From Micrococcaceae bacterium (lineage in GTDB: Bacteria; Actinomycetota; Actinomycetes; Actinomycetales; Micrococcaceae), in assembly GCA_013393415.1 (NCBI GenBank), contig JABXHI010000029.1, positions 1 through 50,541 of the forward strand: a DNA stretch of 50,541 nucleotides, read 5' to 3'. Under the pieces are notes generated by a model. That model had not been told where the DNA came from and made no database searches. It saw nothing but the letters and a program-made list of their open reading frames with translations. Shown here piece by piece: positions 24,457-33,635 of this stretch. Positions within the stretch are counted from its first letter, which is position 1. Every line of letters starts with the position of its first letter. A program made the position numbers and the translations under genes.

Positions 24457-25443
24457 ATGAATCGACCCGTAATTCTCAGTGTCGATGTGCTCGCTGCGTG
24501 GATGGGCATAGACCGTACGGATAACTCCTTGCCGGATCACAGCACCGTTGAGGTTCGCACCCGGATGTTGTCGAATCAGTTATCGGAGCAGCCCGAGGGG
24601 TTCGCAGCGCCCACACCGATGCCGGCACGCGGGAAGCTCGTGATCTGGGATGTGCGCTGGTCTGCGACCGATCACAGTCAAAACCACGAAGCATACCGCC
24701 AAGGACACCTGCCCGGTGCCGTGTATGTGTCGATGACCAGTCACCTGGCCGGTCATGGCTCGCCCGCTATGGGACGTCATCCGCTGCCGGGCCCGGCAGA
24801 GTTTACCGAATCTGTGCGGATGCTGGGGCTCAACGACGACGACACCGTCGTGGTCTACGATGCAGTCGCTTCAGCTGCGGCCGCACGCGCCTGGTGGTTG
24901 CTGCGGTACGCGGGGATGCAAGAAGTCTATGTCCTGGACGGTGGACTGGAGGCCTGGCGCGCAGCAAATCTGCCGCTACAAGCCGGTGAAGTCCTCCCGC
25001 GCATCGGTTCCGCCTACCTGTCCTGGGGCAAAATGCCGGTGCTCGACACCGAAGACGTCGCGACGTTCGTACGATCGGACGGTGTCCTGCTGGACGCACG
25101 AGCCCCTGAGCGATACAGCGGGGAAGTTGAACCGCTTGACGCCGTTGCAGGACATATCCCGGGCGCCATCTCTGCTCCGGGATCAGCCCTGACCCAAGAA
25201 GCAGGCACCTTCTTGTCAGCACAGTCGCTGCGCGAGCACTTCGCGCAATTCGGCGCGACGAACGATGCTGCCGTGGCCGCTTATTGCGGCTCTGGGGTCA
25301 CTGCTTCTAAAACGGTGCTGGCGCTTGCCTTAGCCGGTGTTGAGGCCGCACTGTATCCGGGGTCCTGGTCGGCCTGGTCTGCTACCCGTGGCATGCCCGT
25401 CGCCACAGGCGAAGACCCTGGTGAAATGCCAGACGACGCATAG
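24457..25443 (+). CDS. Two-domain sulfurtransferase (rhodanese family)
   Basis: This 328-residue protein has two rhodanese domains, like thiosulfate and 3-mercaptopyruvate sulfurtransferases. The first, inactive-type domain contains HLPGAVYV, VVYDAVASAAAARAWWLLRYAG and VLDGGLEAW. The second has LLDARAPERYSGE, GHIPGAISAPGS and the active-site loop AAYCGSGVTA with the catalytic Cys, then LYPGSWSAW. The CGSGVT loop resembles the CG-S/T-G-V-T of mercaptopyruvate sulfurtransferases more than the CRKGVT of thiosulfate enzymes. The ATG follows GGAGGA. Upstream sequence is cut by the transposon 124 bp away, so part of its original leader region may have been displaced. Confidence 0.88.
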   Translation: MNRPVILSVDVLAAWMGIDRTDNSLPDHSTVEVRTRMLSNQLSEQPEGFAAPTPMPARGKLVIWDVRWSATDHSQNHEAYRQGHLPGAVYVSMTSHLAGHGSPAMGRHPLPGPAEFTESVRMLGLNDDDTVVVYDAVASAAAARAWWLLRYAGMQEVYVLDGGLEAWRAANLPLQAGEVLPRIGSAYLSWGKMPVLDTEDVATFVRSDGVLLDARAPERYSGEVEPLDAVAGHIPGAISAPGSALTQEAGTFLSAQSLREHFAQFGATNDAAVAAYCGSGVTASKTVLALALAGVEAALYPGSWSAWSATRGMPVATGEDPGEMPDDA

Positions 25444-25522
25444 CGCATCAGCCCTGAATTTTTCGCCTTTCGGTCACTAGACTGAGGCATGCACCCACTG
25501 TCAGCGTTGTTCAGGAGAGAAC

Positions 25523-25951
25523 ATGTCAACGATCTTTACCAAAATTATTGACGGCGAACTGCCGGGCCGCTTCATATGGCAGGACGAGCAATGCGCTGCT
25601 TTTTTAGATATCGGGCCGCTGGCGTATGGCCACACGTTGGTCGTTCCGCGTGAAGAAATTGATATGTGGACCCAAGTGCCCGAAGAACTCAACGCACACC
25701 TGTACACGGTCGCTTCGCGCATCGGGAACGCACAGGTGACCGCACTGGGTGCGGCGCGGGCTGGGATGATGATCGCAGGATACGAAGTGCCGCATCTGCA
25801 CCTACATGTGTTCCCAACCCAGTCGCTGGCGGGTTTCGACCTGAGCAAGGTGATGCGCGATCCTGATCAGGACAAGATGGACGAGGCCGCAACGAAGTTG
25901 CGTGCGGCACTGCGCGAAGCCGGTCACGGCGAGTTCATCCCCGCCGACTAA
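25523..25951 (+). CDS. HIT-family nucleotide-binding protein
   Basis: This 142-residue histidine triad protein has the active-site motif HLHLHVFP near residue 93 and the N-terminal family stretch FTKIIDGELPGRFIWQDEQCAAFLDI. HIT proteins hydrolyse AMP-linked or dinucleotide substrates; the exact substrate is not predictable. The ATG is behind GGAGAG. The last 4 bp overlap the converging hrpA gene. Confidence 0.92.
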   Translation: MSTIFTKIIDGELPGRFIWQDEQCAAFLDIGPLAYGHTLVVPREEIDMWTQVPEELNAHLYTVASRIGNAQVTALGAARAGMMIAGYEVPHLHLHVFPTQSLAGFDLSKVMRDPDQDKMDEAATKLRAALREAGHGEFIPAD

Positions 25952-28900
25952 TGCAGCGAGGTCTCGGCGGCTTTGAGAGCTTGTCGGAACCGTTTCTCGC
26001 TCACACTGGTGGCCGTGCCCAGTTCTTGGGCAAACAACGAGACGCGCAGTTCTTGCAGTTGCCAAAAGAGATCGCTGATCGCAACCGGGGTGGGTACGCC
26101 CTCGGGGGCCCGTTCTTTCAGGCTTTCGTATTCTTTTTCTAACCCCTGGACGAGCTGCGTATTCAGACCATCGCGTTGTAGGGCGCCCCCGGCATCCAAC
26201 TTGTCCATGCGCAGGCCAATACCCTCCAGATAGCGCGGCACATGACGCAAGTTCGCCCACCCGGTGTCCGACACAAACCGCCGGGCTACTAATTGGTCGT
26301 GGTGGTTTCGTAGATCTGCTGCCGCGGCCGCTAAGCTCAACGAACGGATTTTTCGGATACGACGATCCACATCTCGTGACAGATTCAAAATCGTTGCCAC
26401 CACGCTGGTCACCTGGAATGTGGTGTCGATGAGGTGTTCTTGCACCGTTTGGGCCACCCGTTGGTAGTCCCGCTGGCGCATCGGTAGGCTCTCGGGAAGT
26501 AACGCGTCAATTGCCGTGCGGGCGCAGTCAGCTACCAGCGCTGCACTATTGGGATAGGGCGAGTGCGCAAACGCGAGCTTCTCGGTAGCCGAAAGGTGAT
26601 CCAGGATATAGCGCTGTGGATCCGGTAGGTCTGCTTGCAACAGCGCTATCACACCCCCACGATGTACGGCTTGCTGCTCGCCGGCCGTGCGCATCACCAC
26701 GAGTGCAGCCGATGGCGTAGCGCCCTGCTCGGCTTGTAGTGCGGGGTAGCCCGTGACGTCTTGATTCGCCGTGCCAGTCCAGATGGCAGTCTGTATCGTC
26801 TCGGGAATATCGCCGATGCTCCAGCTCGTGAGTCCCGTTTGCGGTTCAAAAGAAGCAGTACTTGCAGGGTGCTCAGCAGTGGGAGGAGTCTGAGGAGTGG
26901 CCTTGGCGTTGGTCTTGGACGGTGTACCGGGCGTGTGAGGTGACGAGTTTTGCTGACCGGGCAGTGCCACACCCTGGGCGTTGGCCGCGTCGGTCAACGA
27001 CGCCGCGAGGGCCGTCTGATTTTGTCCGGCCAACTCTCGCTGTAACCTGCCCAAGTCGTCATCGGTCCCCAGGATGGCGCCGCGCTCATCCACGACCTGA
27101 TAGGTAAAGCGCAGGTGCGGTGGCAGTTTTTCGGGAGCCCAGTCGTCGAGTTGTACGTATTGGTGCTTCGTGTGGCGTAGGAAGGCGTTGAGTGCTTCAA
27201 AGAAGTTCGTTGTTGCAGGGTCGTGGCCAGCGAGCTCCTGTGCTGCAGCCCGGGCGGTATCGGGAGCAGGTACGAGGTGTTTGCGAACTGGCTTTGGCAA
27301 ACCTCGAATGAGTGCGGTGATGAGTTCGGTGCGCAGTCCAGGGATTAACCAATCAAAGCGTTGCTGGTCTATCTGATGCAGCAACGCGACAGGAACGGTT
27401 ACTGTGACGCCGTCGGTACGCGGTCCGGCGGGTTCTCCTGTACCAGAGGCATCCGCCCCAATGGCAGCCACCGGGGTAAACTCATAGTGCAGGGGCAGCT
27501 CGACGTCGCCGGTGGCAGTGGGATGGTGAAAGACATCCGGGAACTCATGCGGGTCAACATCTTGAGCGCCTTCGGCAAGCAACTGGGACGGGTCAATATC
27601 TAACAGGTCTGGGTTCTGATGCCGTTCGCGACGCCACCACGCATCGAAATGCCGCTGGGAGACCGCATCCGCAGGGACTCGCGCATCGTAAAATGCAAAG
27701 AGGACGTCTTCGGAGACCATGAGGTCGCGCCGACGCATCCGGGTTTCCATTTCCTCGACTTGCGCCATGCGTTCCAGGTTGCGTTTGAAGAAGTGGTGGC
27801 GAGTATTCCAGTCACCCTCGATGAGCGCATGACGGATGAACAACTCACGAGCAACGTCACGATCGACGTGGTAATACCGCACGGGTCGATCGGCGACGAT
27901 CGTGACTCCAAAGACCGTGACGCGTTGTCTAGCCATGGCCGTGCCTTGTTTTCGGGACCAATAGGGCTCCGAGGTGCTGCGCTTGGCGACCGAGCCGGCG
28001 GCCTCTTCGATCCATTCGGGCTCAATGGCAGCAACCTGGCGGGCCCACAGCCGTGAGGTTTCCACAAGTTCAGCGGCCATCACAAAATCATGGCGTTTCT
28101 TGAACAGCCCAGAACCTGGAAAGACCGCAAAGCGTGTCCCGCGAGCGCCCTGGTAGTTCTTACGTCGTTCATCCCACGAGCCAATCTGTGAGAGCATGCC
28201 GGTCAGTAGCGCCTTATGGACACCATCATGGTGTTTGACGGCGTCGATTTGTGCGTTGCGGGGCGAGGTGATGCCGACTTCCCGAGTGATCTGACGCAAT
28301 TGGCGCACCAGGTCCTGCCACTCGCGAACCCGCAGGTAATTGATGAATTCTCGGCGACAGAGCTTGCGGAACTGGTTGCCAGACAGTTCGTGTTGCTGTT
28401 CGTGGAGATAATTCCACAGGTTTAACAGCGCCGAGAAGTCTGACTTGTCATCGGTAAACCGGCCGTGGAGCTCATCGGCTGCTGCCCGGTGTTCTTCTGG
28501 TCGTTCTCGCGGATCTTGAATGGTCAGCCCCGCGGTGAGCACCAGCAGTTCGGCCACGACGTTGAGGTCCTCGGAGGCCAAAATCATACGGCCTAAACGT
28601 GGGGCAACCGGCAGCCGCGCCAGACGACGACCCAGGGGAGTGATGGTGCCGGCTTTGAAGGTCCGGGTCGTCCAACGTCCCCCGCGGCCCCGTACCCGGG
28701 TGGGCCGGCCGGTGTTCAGGGCGCCTAATTCGGTCAAGAGGGTGACGCCATCGGTAATTTGTTTGTGCTCCGGTGGCTGTAAGAACGGGAAGTCTTCAAG
28801 TTCTGCGGCCGTAGTGATGATGTTGATCGAGGCCATGTGCAAAATGACCGAGGCCAGCGAGGTGCGCAAAATCTCCGGGTCGGTAAATTCCGGGCGGGCT

Positions 28901-30039
28901 TCGAAATCCTCTTCGGAATACAGCCTGATAGCAATGCCGGGGCTGGTTCGGCCAGCACGTCCCGAGCGTTGCTGGGCCGATGCCTGCGAGATACGTTCAA
29001 TAGGCAGACGCTGGACCTTGGTGCGCTGAGAATAGCGCGAGATCCGAGCGGTGCCGGTATCGATCACGTATTTGATCCCGGGAACAGTCAGTGAGGTTTC
29101 GGCAACGTTGGTGGCCAACACGATGCGCCGGTTGCTTCCGGGACGAAACACGCGCTGCTGATCTTGTAGCGATAAGCGTCCGAACAGCGGCAGAATGTCT
29201 GCTTTCGACAGGCGGGGATGTCGAGCCAGACGGGTACTGAGCACATCGGCTGCGTCACGAATTTCGCGCTCACCGGGAAAGAATACCAACATATCGCCGG
29301 GTTCTTCACCGGCGAGTTCTTCAACGGCATCCGCAATGGCATCCAGCGGATCGCGGGCCTCTTCCAAGTCGTCGGCTTCATCATCCGGATCATCGGCCAG
29401 AGCTTCTTGTTGGAGGGGCCGGTATCGGATTTCGACGGGATACGTGCGACCGGAGACCTCGATGATGGGCGCAGGCTCACCGCTGGCATCGGCGAAATGC
29501 TCAGCAAACGACTCTGGATCGATCGTGGCCGAAGTAATAATGACTTTCAGATCATCACGTGTGGCCAGTAGCCGTTTGAGATAACCCAAAAGGAAGTCGA
29601 TGTTCAGGCTGCGCTCGTGGGCTTCATCGATGATAATCACTGAGTAGCGGGACAACGTAGGGTCGTGTTGAATTTCGGCTAATAAAATACCGTCGGTCAT
29701 CACCTTGAGCTGGGTCCCAGCAGAGATTTCCGAAGTAAAGCGCACCTGGTACCCGACGGTGTCCCCGGTGCCTTGACCGAGTTCTTCGGCAACACGGTCA
29801 GCAACGGAACGCGCGGCAATGCGACGAGGCTGCGTGTGACCGATCATGCCGGCGTCGGCCAAACCCATAGCCAAACACATTTTGGGCAGTTGTGTGGTCT
29901 TCCCCGAACCGGTTTCACCGGCAACAATCAGTACCTGGTGTTCGGCCAGCTGGGCCATAATCTGGTCTCGGTGTTGTGAGACCGGTAGCTCTTCGGGAAA
30001 CGCGATGGCAGAGAAATCGAGCGACGATGCATTGGACAT
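25948..30039 (-). CDS. hrpA: ATP-dependent RNA helicase HrpA
   Basis: This 1363-residue DEAH-box helicase has Walker A GETGSGKT (residues 41-48), DEAH at 138-141, TSATI, and motif VI QRSGRAGRTSPG. The HA2 and OB-fold regions and a long C-terminal DUF3418-type part complete the usual HrpA length. Between about residues 1020 and 1080 lies a low-complexity Pro/Thr/Gln/Ser linker (GTPSKTNAKATPQTPPTAEH). HrpA unwinds RNA and has been linked to rescue of stalled ribosomes. The gene stands alone on the minus strand, 125 bp after gabD, with its 3' end overlapping the HIT gene. Confidence 0.93.
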   Translation of the reverse strand: MSNASSLDFSAIAFPEELPVSQHRDQIMAQLAEHQVLIVAGETGSGKTTQLPKMCLAMGLADAGMIGHTQPRRIAARSVADRVAEELGQGTGDTVGYQVRFTSEISAGTQLKVMTDGILLAEIQHDPTLSRYSVIIIDEAHERSLNIDFLLGYLKRLLATRDDLKVIITSATIDPESFAEHFADASGEPAPIIEVSGRTYPVEIRYRPLQQEALADDPDDEADDLEEARDPLDAIADAVEELAGEEPGDMLVFFPGEREIRDAADVLSTRLARHPRLSKADILPLFGRLSLQDQQRVFRPGSNRRIVLATNVAETSLTVPGIKYVIDTGTARISRYSQRTKVQRLPIERISQASAQQRSGRAGRTSPGIAIRLYSEEDFEARPEFTDPEILRTSLASVILHMASINIITTAAELEDFPFLQPPEHKQITDGVTLLTELGALNTGRPTRVRGRGGRWTTRTFKAGTITPLGRRLARLPVAPRLGRMILASEDLNVVAELLVLTAGLTIQDPRERPEEHRAAADELHGRFTDDKSDFSALLNLWNYLHEQQHELSGNQFRKLCRREFINYLRVREWQDLVRQLRQITREVGITSPRNAQIDAVKHHDGVHKALLTGMLSQIGSWDERRKNYQGARGTRFAVFPGSGLFKKRHDFVMAAELVETSRLWARQVAAIEPEWIEEAAGSVAKRSTSEPYWSRKQGTAMARQRVTVFGVTIVADRPVRYYHVDRDVARELFIRHALIEGDWNTRHHFFKRNLERMAQVEEMETRMRRRDLMVSEDVLFAFYDARVPADAVSQRHFDAWWRRERHQNPDLLDIDPSQLLAEGAQDVDPHEFPDVFHHPTATGDVELPLHYEFTPVAAIGADASGTGEPAGPRTDGVTVTVPVALLHQIDQQRFDWLIPGLRTELITALIRGLPKPVRKHLVPAPDTARAAAQELAGHDPATTNFFEALNAFLRHTKHQYVQLDDWAPEKLPPHLRFTYQVVDERGAILGTDDDLGRLQRELAGQNQTALAASLTDAANAQGVALPGQQNSSPHTPGTPSKTNAKATPQTPPTAEHPASTASFEPQTGLTSWSIGDIPETIQTAIWTGTANQDVTGYPALQAEQGATPSAALVVMRTAGEQQAVHRGGVIALLQADLPDPQRYILDHLSATEKLAFAHSPYPNSAALVADCARTAIDALLPESLPMRQRDYQRVAQTVQEHLIDTTFQVTSVVATILNLSRDVDRRIRKIRSLSLAAAAADLRNHHDQLVARRFVSDTGWANLRHVPRYLEGIGLRMDKLDAGGALQRDGLNTQLVQGLEKEYESLKERAPEGVPTPVAISDLFWQLQELRVSLFAQELGTATSVSEKRFRQALKAAETSLH

Positions 30040-30123
30040 GATGCCGAAATTCTACGGGAGGAGCTACAACTTTGCGCACCTGCGACGCTGATAGCCCAAA
30101 CACACCGGTGAGAATGCACAACA

Positions 30124-30150
30124 CCGGGTGACCAACCGCTGGCCACCCGG
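30124..30150 (-). terminator. Hairpin terminator after gabD
   Basis: CCGGGTG (30124-30130) pairs with CACCCGG (30144-30150), and CCA/TGG extends the stem after one mismatch. It lies 15 bp past the gabD stop and before hrpA. No T-run is visible, so it may only slow polymerase. Confidence 0.5.
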
Positions 30151-30164
30151 CATTGGCGGGAGCG

Positions 30165-31550
30165 TTAGCGAGGCGAGGTGACCGTCACGAGTTGTTTATT
30201 GACGAACTCATCCATACCCAGCGGGCCGAGTTCACGGCCGAAGCCCGAGCGCTTGACGCCACCGAATGGCAGATCTTCGCCACCCATGTTGAATGCGTTG
30301 ATATGCACCATGCCAACCTCGAGACGATCTGCGACGGCCTGGGCACGCTGCTCGTCGGTGGAAAAGACCGATCCACCCAGTCCATAAACCGAGGAATTCG
30401 CCAACTCAATGGCTTCGTCTTCGGACTGAACGCGATAGATCATCACGACCGGGCCGAAGAGTTCTTCAGAATATGCTCGCGAGGTCTCAGGGATATCGGT
30501 CAGCACGGTCGGGGCAACATAGTAGCCAGGCAGATCGGGGCGCTCGCCGCCAACCTGCACTGTGGCACCAGCTTTGTGTGCTTCCTCAATCTGGTCCATC
30601 AGCCCCACAGCGGCCGCCTCAGAGGACAACGGTGCGTACTCGCCGCGGTTGGCGTCCGCAGGATTGCCCGGAGTGAGTTCTTGGGCAAGGTTGGACAGCT
30701 CCGCGACAAATTCATCATAGATATCGTCCATGATGATTAACCGTTTATTCGAAGTACACGTTTGACCTGCATTCGACAGTCGAGAGAACAACGCGCGACG
30801 GGCGGAGTCCGGCACATCAGCAGAATCCAACACAATGTAGGGGTCAGAACCGCCCAGTTCCAGCACGGCCTTCTTCAGATGCCGTCCGGCTTGTTCAGCC
30901 ACGGCCGAACCGGCGCGTTCGGAACCGGTGAGAGACACACCTTGAATGCGTGGATCAGCAATGATGGTGGAGATCTGCTCGTGGGTGGCGAATACGTTGA
31001 GATATGCCCCCTCGAGTACTCCGGCTTCACGCATATATGATTCGATTTTCAGCGCGGTACCCGCACAGATTTCGGCGTGTTTGAGCAGCACCGTGTTGCC
31101 GAGCATGAGGTTTGGTGCGGCAAAGCGGATCACTTGGTAGTAGGGAAAGTTCCACGGCATAATCCCCAAAACCGGCCCAACGGGCCTACGACGCAATATT
31201 GCGGTTTGGCCATCGATATTTTTCAGTTCTTGATCTGCAGTGAGCCGCTCGCCTTCGTTGGCGTAATACCGAATGATGCGCGCACAGTATTTGACTTCGC
31301 CGATGGCTTCGCGAGTGTTCTTTCCCATTTCCAACGTGGCCTGAGCCGCCAGCTCTTCGGCATTTTGCTCAAAGAGGTCCGCAAGTTTCAGCAGTACTTT
31401 GCCGCGTTGTGACATGGCCATGGCAGACCAGGCCGTGTAGGCCTGTGCTGTATTTGCAAGATGCTGTTGAATGTCGTCATCTGTGGCGAAAGAAAACTCT
31501 TCGATGAGTTCGCCAGTGGCTGGATTTTGAATCCGATACGTTGCGCTCAT
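30165..31550 (-). CDS. gabD: Succinate-semialdehyde dehydrogenase, ALDH family
   Basis: This 461-residue NAD(P)-dependent aldehyde dehydrogenase oxidises succinate semialdehyde to succinate, linking 4-aminobutyrate breakdown to the TCA cycle. Motifs are GIMPWNFPYYQVIRF, the cofactor loop SLTGSERAGSAVAEQAG, the catalytic Glu in LELGGSDPYIVL, the catalytic Cys in NAGQTCTSNKRL, and EELFGPVVMIY. The GQTCTSNKR form fits the SSADH subgroup. Other short-chain aldehydes are possible. No aminotransferase gene is adjacent. It is the last minus-strand gene before tRNA-Arg. Confidence 0.85.
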   Translation of the reverse strand: MSATYRIQNPATGELIEEFSFATDDDIQQHLANTAQAYTAWSAMAMSQRGKVLLKLADLFEQNAEELAAQATLEMGKNTREAIGEVKYCARIIRYYANEGERLTADQELKNIDGQTAILRRRPVGPVLGIMPWNFPYYQVIRFAAPNLMLGNTVLLKHAEICAGTALKIESYMREAGVLEGAYLNVFATHEQISTIIADPRIQGVSLTGSERAGSAVAEQAGRHLKKAVLELGGSDPYIVLDSADVPDSARRALFSRLSNAGQTCTSNKRLIIMDDIYDEFVAELSNLAQELTPGNPADANRGEYAPLSSEAAAVGLMDQIEEAHKAGATVQVGGERPDLPGYYVAPTVLTDIPETSRAYSEELFGPVVMIYRVQSEDEAIELANSSVYGLGGSVFSTDEQRAQAVADRLEVGMVHINAFNMGGEDLPFGGVKRSGFGRELGPLGMDEFVNKQLVTVTSPR

Positions 31551-31694
31551 GTCATCCCTAGGGCTCGTAACAGGTGGTGTCGAACATCAATCTAAACCAA
31601 CCTGGCCTCGAAATCACGGGCTGCGCAGCGAAGTGGACATGCAAAGAAGTACACCCGGTGATAACGGTTGAGCATGACAGCTCAATGGGCATAG

Positions 31695-31733
31695 AAAAAG
31701 CTCCACGGTGGCGTTGTAGGACCATGTGGAGCT
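31695..31733 (-). terminator. Rho-independent terminator after tRNA-Arg
   Basis: AGCTCCAC (31699-31706) and GTGGAGCT (31726-31733) form an 8-bp stem. In the minus direction the stem is followed by TTTTTCT, a good T-run. It begins right at the tRNA 3' end. Confidence 0.8.
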
Positions 31734-31808
31734 GGTGCCCCCGACAGGAATCGAACCTGTGGCCTTCTGCTCCGGAGGCAGACGCTCTATCCCCTGAGCT
31801 ACGGAGGC
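31733..31808 (-). tRNA. tRNA-Arg (anticodon CCG)
   Basis: The cloverleaf can be drawn fully. Acceptor GCCTCCG pairs with CGGGGGC (one G-U). The D arm contains AGCTCAGGGGATAGAG, the anticodon arm CTGCCTCCGGAGCAG carries CCG, and the T arm contains GGTTCGAATCC. Discriminator A and a genomically encoded CCA end the gene. It reads the codon CGG. It diverges from argS, the gene for the enzyme that charges it, 156 bp away. Confidence 0.97.
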
Positions 31809-31951
31809 GGGGATCCAGTGTGCACCGTGTTGATTCGACCGGACCCTGAACACCCTACCGCAAAAACCAGCGCCAATGAAACACGAGGTTGGATTCGCCA
31901 CCCAATCTCGTGAAACTCTGCATTAAAGGTGCCGAGCTATGACACGATCGC

Positions 31952-31957
31952 TAAACT
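31952..31957 (+). promoter_or_regulatory. -10 element of a leaderless argS transcript
   Basis: TAAACT ends 7 nt before the GTG at 31965, the spacing expected when transcription starts at the start codon. No ribosome site precedes the GTG. Confidence 0.55.
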
Positions 31958-31964
31958 TGGTCTC

Positions 31965-33635
31965 GTGAATCCTGAAACTCTTTCTGAAGCTCTTGCCCAC
32001 ATATTGCACGCTGCAATCGAGGCGGGCGAAATTGACCTGCCAGCAGATGCGGTACCCGAAGCCCCACGCGTGGAACGACCGAAGTCCAGAGACCACGGGG
32101 ATTGGGCCACCAATATCGCCATGCAACTGGGCAAGAGAGCTGGCATGAACCCACGCCAGTTCGCTGAGGTGCTGGCGCCAAAGTTGCAGGCCTTCGACGG
32201 TATCGCCAACGTCGAAATTGCCGGACCGGGCTTCATTAACATCACGCTCGATGCGGCTGCAGCCGGTGACCTTGCCCGTATCATCGTGGAAGCCGGTGAG
32301 GAATTCGGACGCAATGACCAGGCCGCAGGTGATGTGATCAACCTCGAATTTGTCTCGGCCAACCCCACCGGGCCACTGCATATTGGGCACACCCGCTGGG
32401 CAGCGCTGGGCGATGCGATTAGTCGTTTGTTGCGTGCTTCAGGCGCACAGGTCACCAACGAGTACTACATCAATGATTATGGTGCTCAACTGGAAACATT
32501 CGCGTCATCGGTGTGGGCTCGGATGCACGGCAACGATGTGCCAGAGGGTGGTTACCCGGGCAAATACGTCCATGAAATCGCCGAGACCATTCTGGCCGAA
32601 GATCCCAGCATCAAAGACAAAACTTATGAAGAGGCCCTAACGCAGTTGCGCACGCGCGCCTACGAACTGCAGCTGGCAGATATCCAAGAAACCCTCGATG
32701 ACTTTGCAGTCCACTTTGACGTGTGGTTTTCCGAGTCGGCACTGCACGAAGGCGGTGCAGTGGAAGATGCGTTACAACGGCTCAAAGCACAGGGGCACAC
32801 CTTTGAAGACGATGGCGCCTTCTGGTTACGGACCACAGACTTTGGTGATGATAAAGACCGTGTCCTGATCAAGGCCGATAACAAACCAACCTATTTTGCT
32901 GGCGACGCTGCCTACTACCTGTCCAAGAAAGATCGCGGCTTCGCGCAGAAGATTTACCTGCTTGGCGCCGACCACCACGGTTATGTGAATCGTCTTCGCG
33001 CGCTGGCCGCATGTGCCGGTGACGACATGGACGAAAACATCGAGATCCTGATCGGTCAGCTCATTTCAGTCGATGGTGCACGGCTATCCAAGCGTGCCGG
33101 GAATATCATCGAACTCAAAGACCTTATCGAATGGTTGGGTGTCGACGCCCTGCGGTACTCACTGGCGCGGTACCCCAACGATTCCCCAATGGAGATTGAT
33201 CCTGATCTCTTGCGAGCACAGACCAATGACAACCCGGTTTTCTATGTGCAATACGCCCACGCTCGCTCGCGTTCTGCAGCGCGGACGGCGGATGCACAGG
33301 GGGTCCTGCGCGAAACCGAGACCTTCGATGCCGCCGCACTGGACCACCCGACGGAAGAAGAACTGCTGGCTAAACTGGCACAGTTCCCAGCCATAGTGGG
33401 CAATGCGGCCAAACACCGTCAACCACACCGTGTAGCCCGTCATCTCGAATCCATCGCCGCCGCCTATCACGCTTGGTATGCTGCAGCACGCATCGTGCCT
33501 GCCCCACACCACGACGGCACAAAGCCTGTTCCACAAACCGTGAACTACTCCCGCCGTTGGCTCAATGACGCCACTACCCAGGTACTGGCAAACGGTCTTG
33601 GGCTGCTGGGAGTCTCAGCACCGGAGAAAATGTAA
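31965..33635 (+). CDS. argS: Arginyl-tRNA synthetase
   Basis: This class I aminoacyl-tRNA synthetase has the N-terminal Add1 domain (about residues 1-100; RPKSRDHGDWATNIAMQL). The HIGH motif is present as NPTGPLHIGHTRWAALGD, and the catalytic core includes VLIKADNKPTYFAGDAAYYL and DHHGYVNRL. The C-terminal anticodon-binding DALR domain ends the protein. The KMSKS position reads ARLSKRAGN, as in many bacterial ArgRS. I chose GTG 31965, which begins with the family-like NPETLSEALAHIL; the open frame reaches back to 31929 but adds unrelated residues. The stop overlaps the lysA start (TAATG), so the genes are co-translated. Confidence 0.95.
   Translation: MNPETLSEALAHILHAAIEAGEIDLPADAVPEAPRVERPKSRDHGDWATNIAMQLGKRAGMNPRQFAEVLAPKLQAFDGIANVEIAGPGFINITLDAAAAGDLARIIVEAGEEFGRNDQAAGDVINLEFVSANPTGPLHIGHTRWAALGDAISRLLRASGAQVTNEYYINDYGAQLETFASSVWARMHGNDVPEGGYPGKYVHEIAETILAEDPSIKDKTYEEALTQLRTRAYELQLADIQETLDDFAVHFDVWFSESALHEGGAVEDALQRLKAQGHTFEDDGAFWLRTTDFGDDKDRVLIKADNKPTYFAGDAAYYLSKKDRGFAQKIYLLGADHHGYVNRLRALAACAGDDMDENIEILIGQLISVDGARLSKRAGNIIELKDLIEWLGVDALRYSLARYPNDSPMEIDPDLLRAQTNDNPVFYVQYAHARSRSAARTADAQGVLRETETFDAAALDHPTEEELLAKLAQFPAIVGNAAKHRQPHRVARHLESIAAAYHAWYAAARIVPAPHHDGTKPVPQTVNYSRRWLNDATTQVLANGLGLLGVSAPEKM

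Noticed and set aside
25951..26233. Plus-strand frames opposite the 3' end of hrpA
   Set aside because: They are antisense to the conserved HrpA C-terminus and show no family features.
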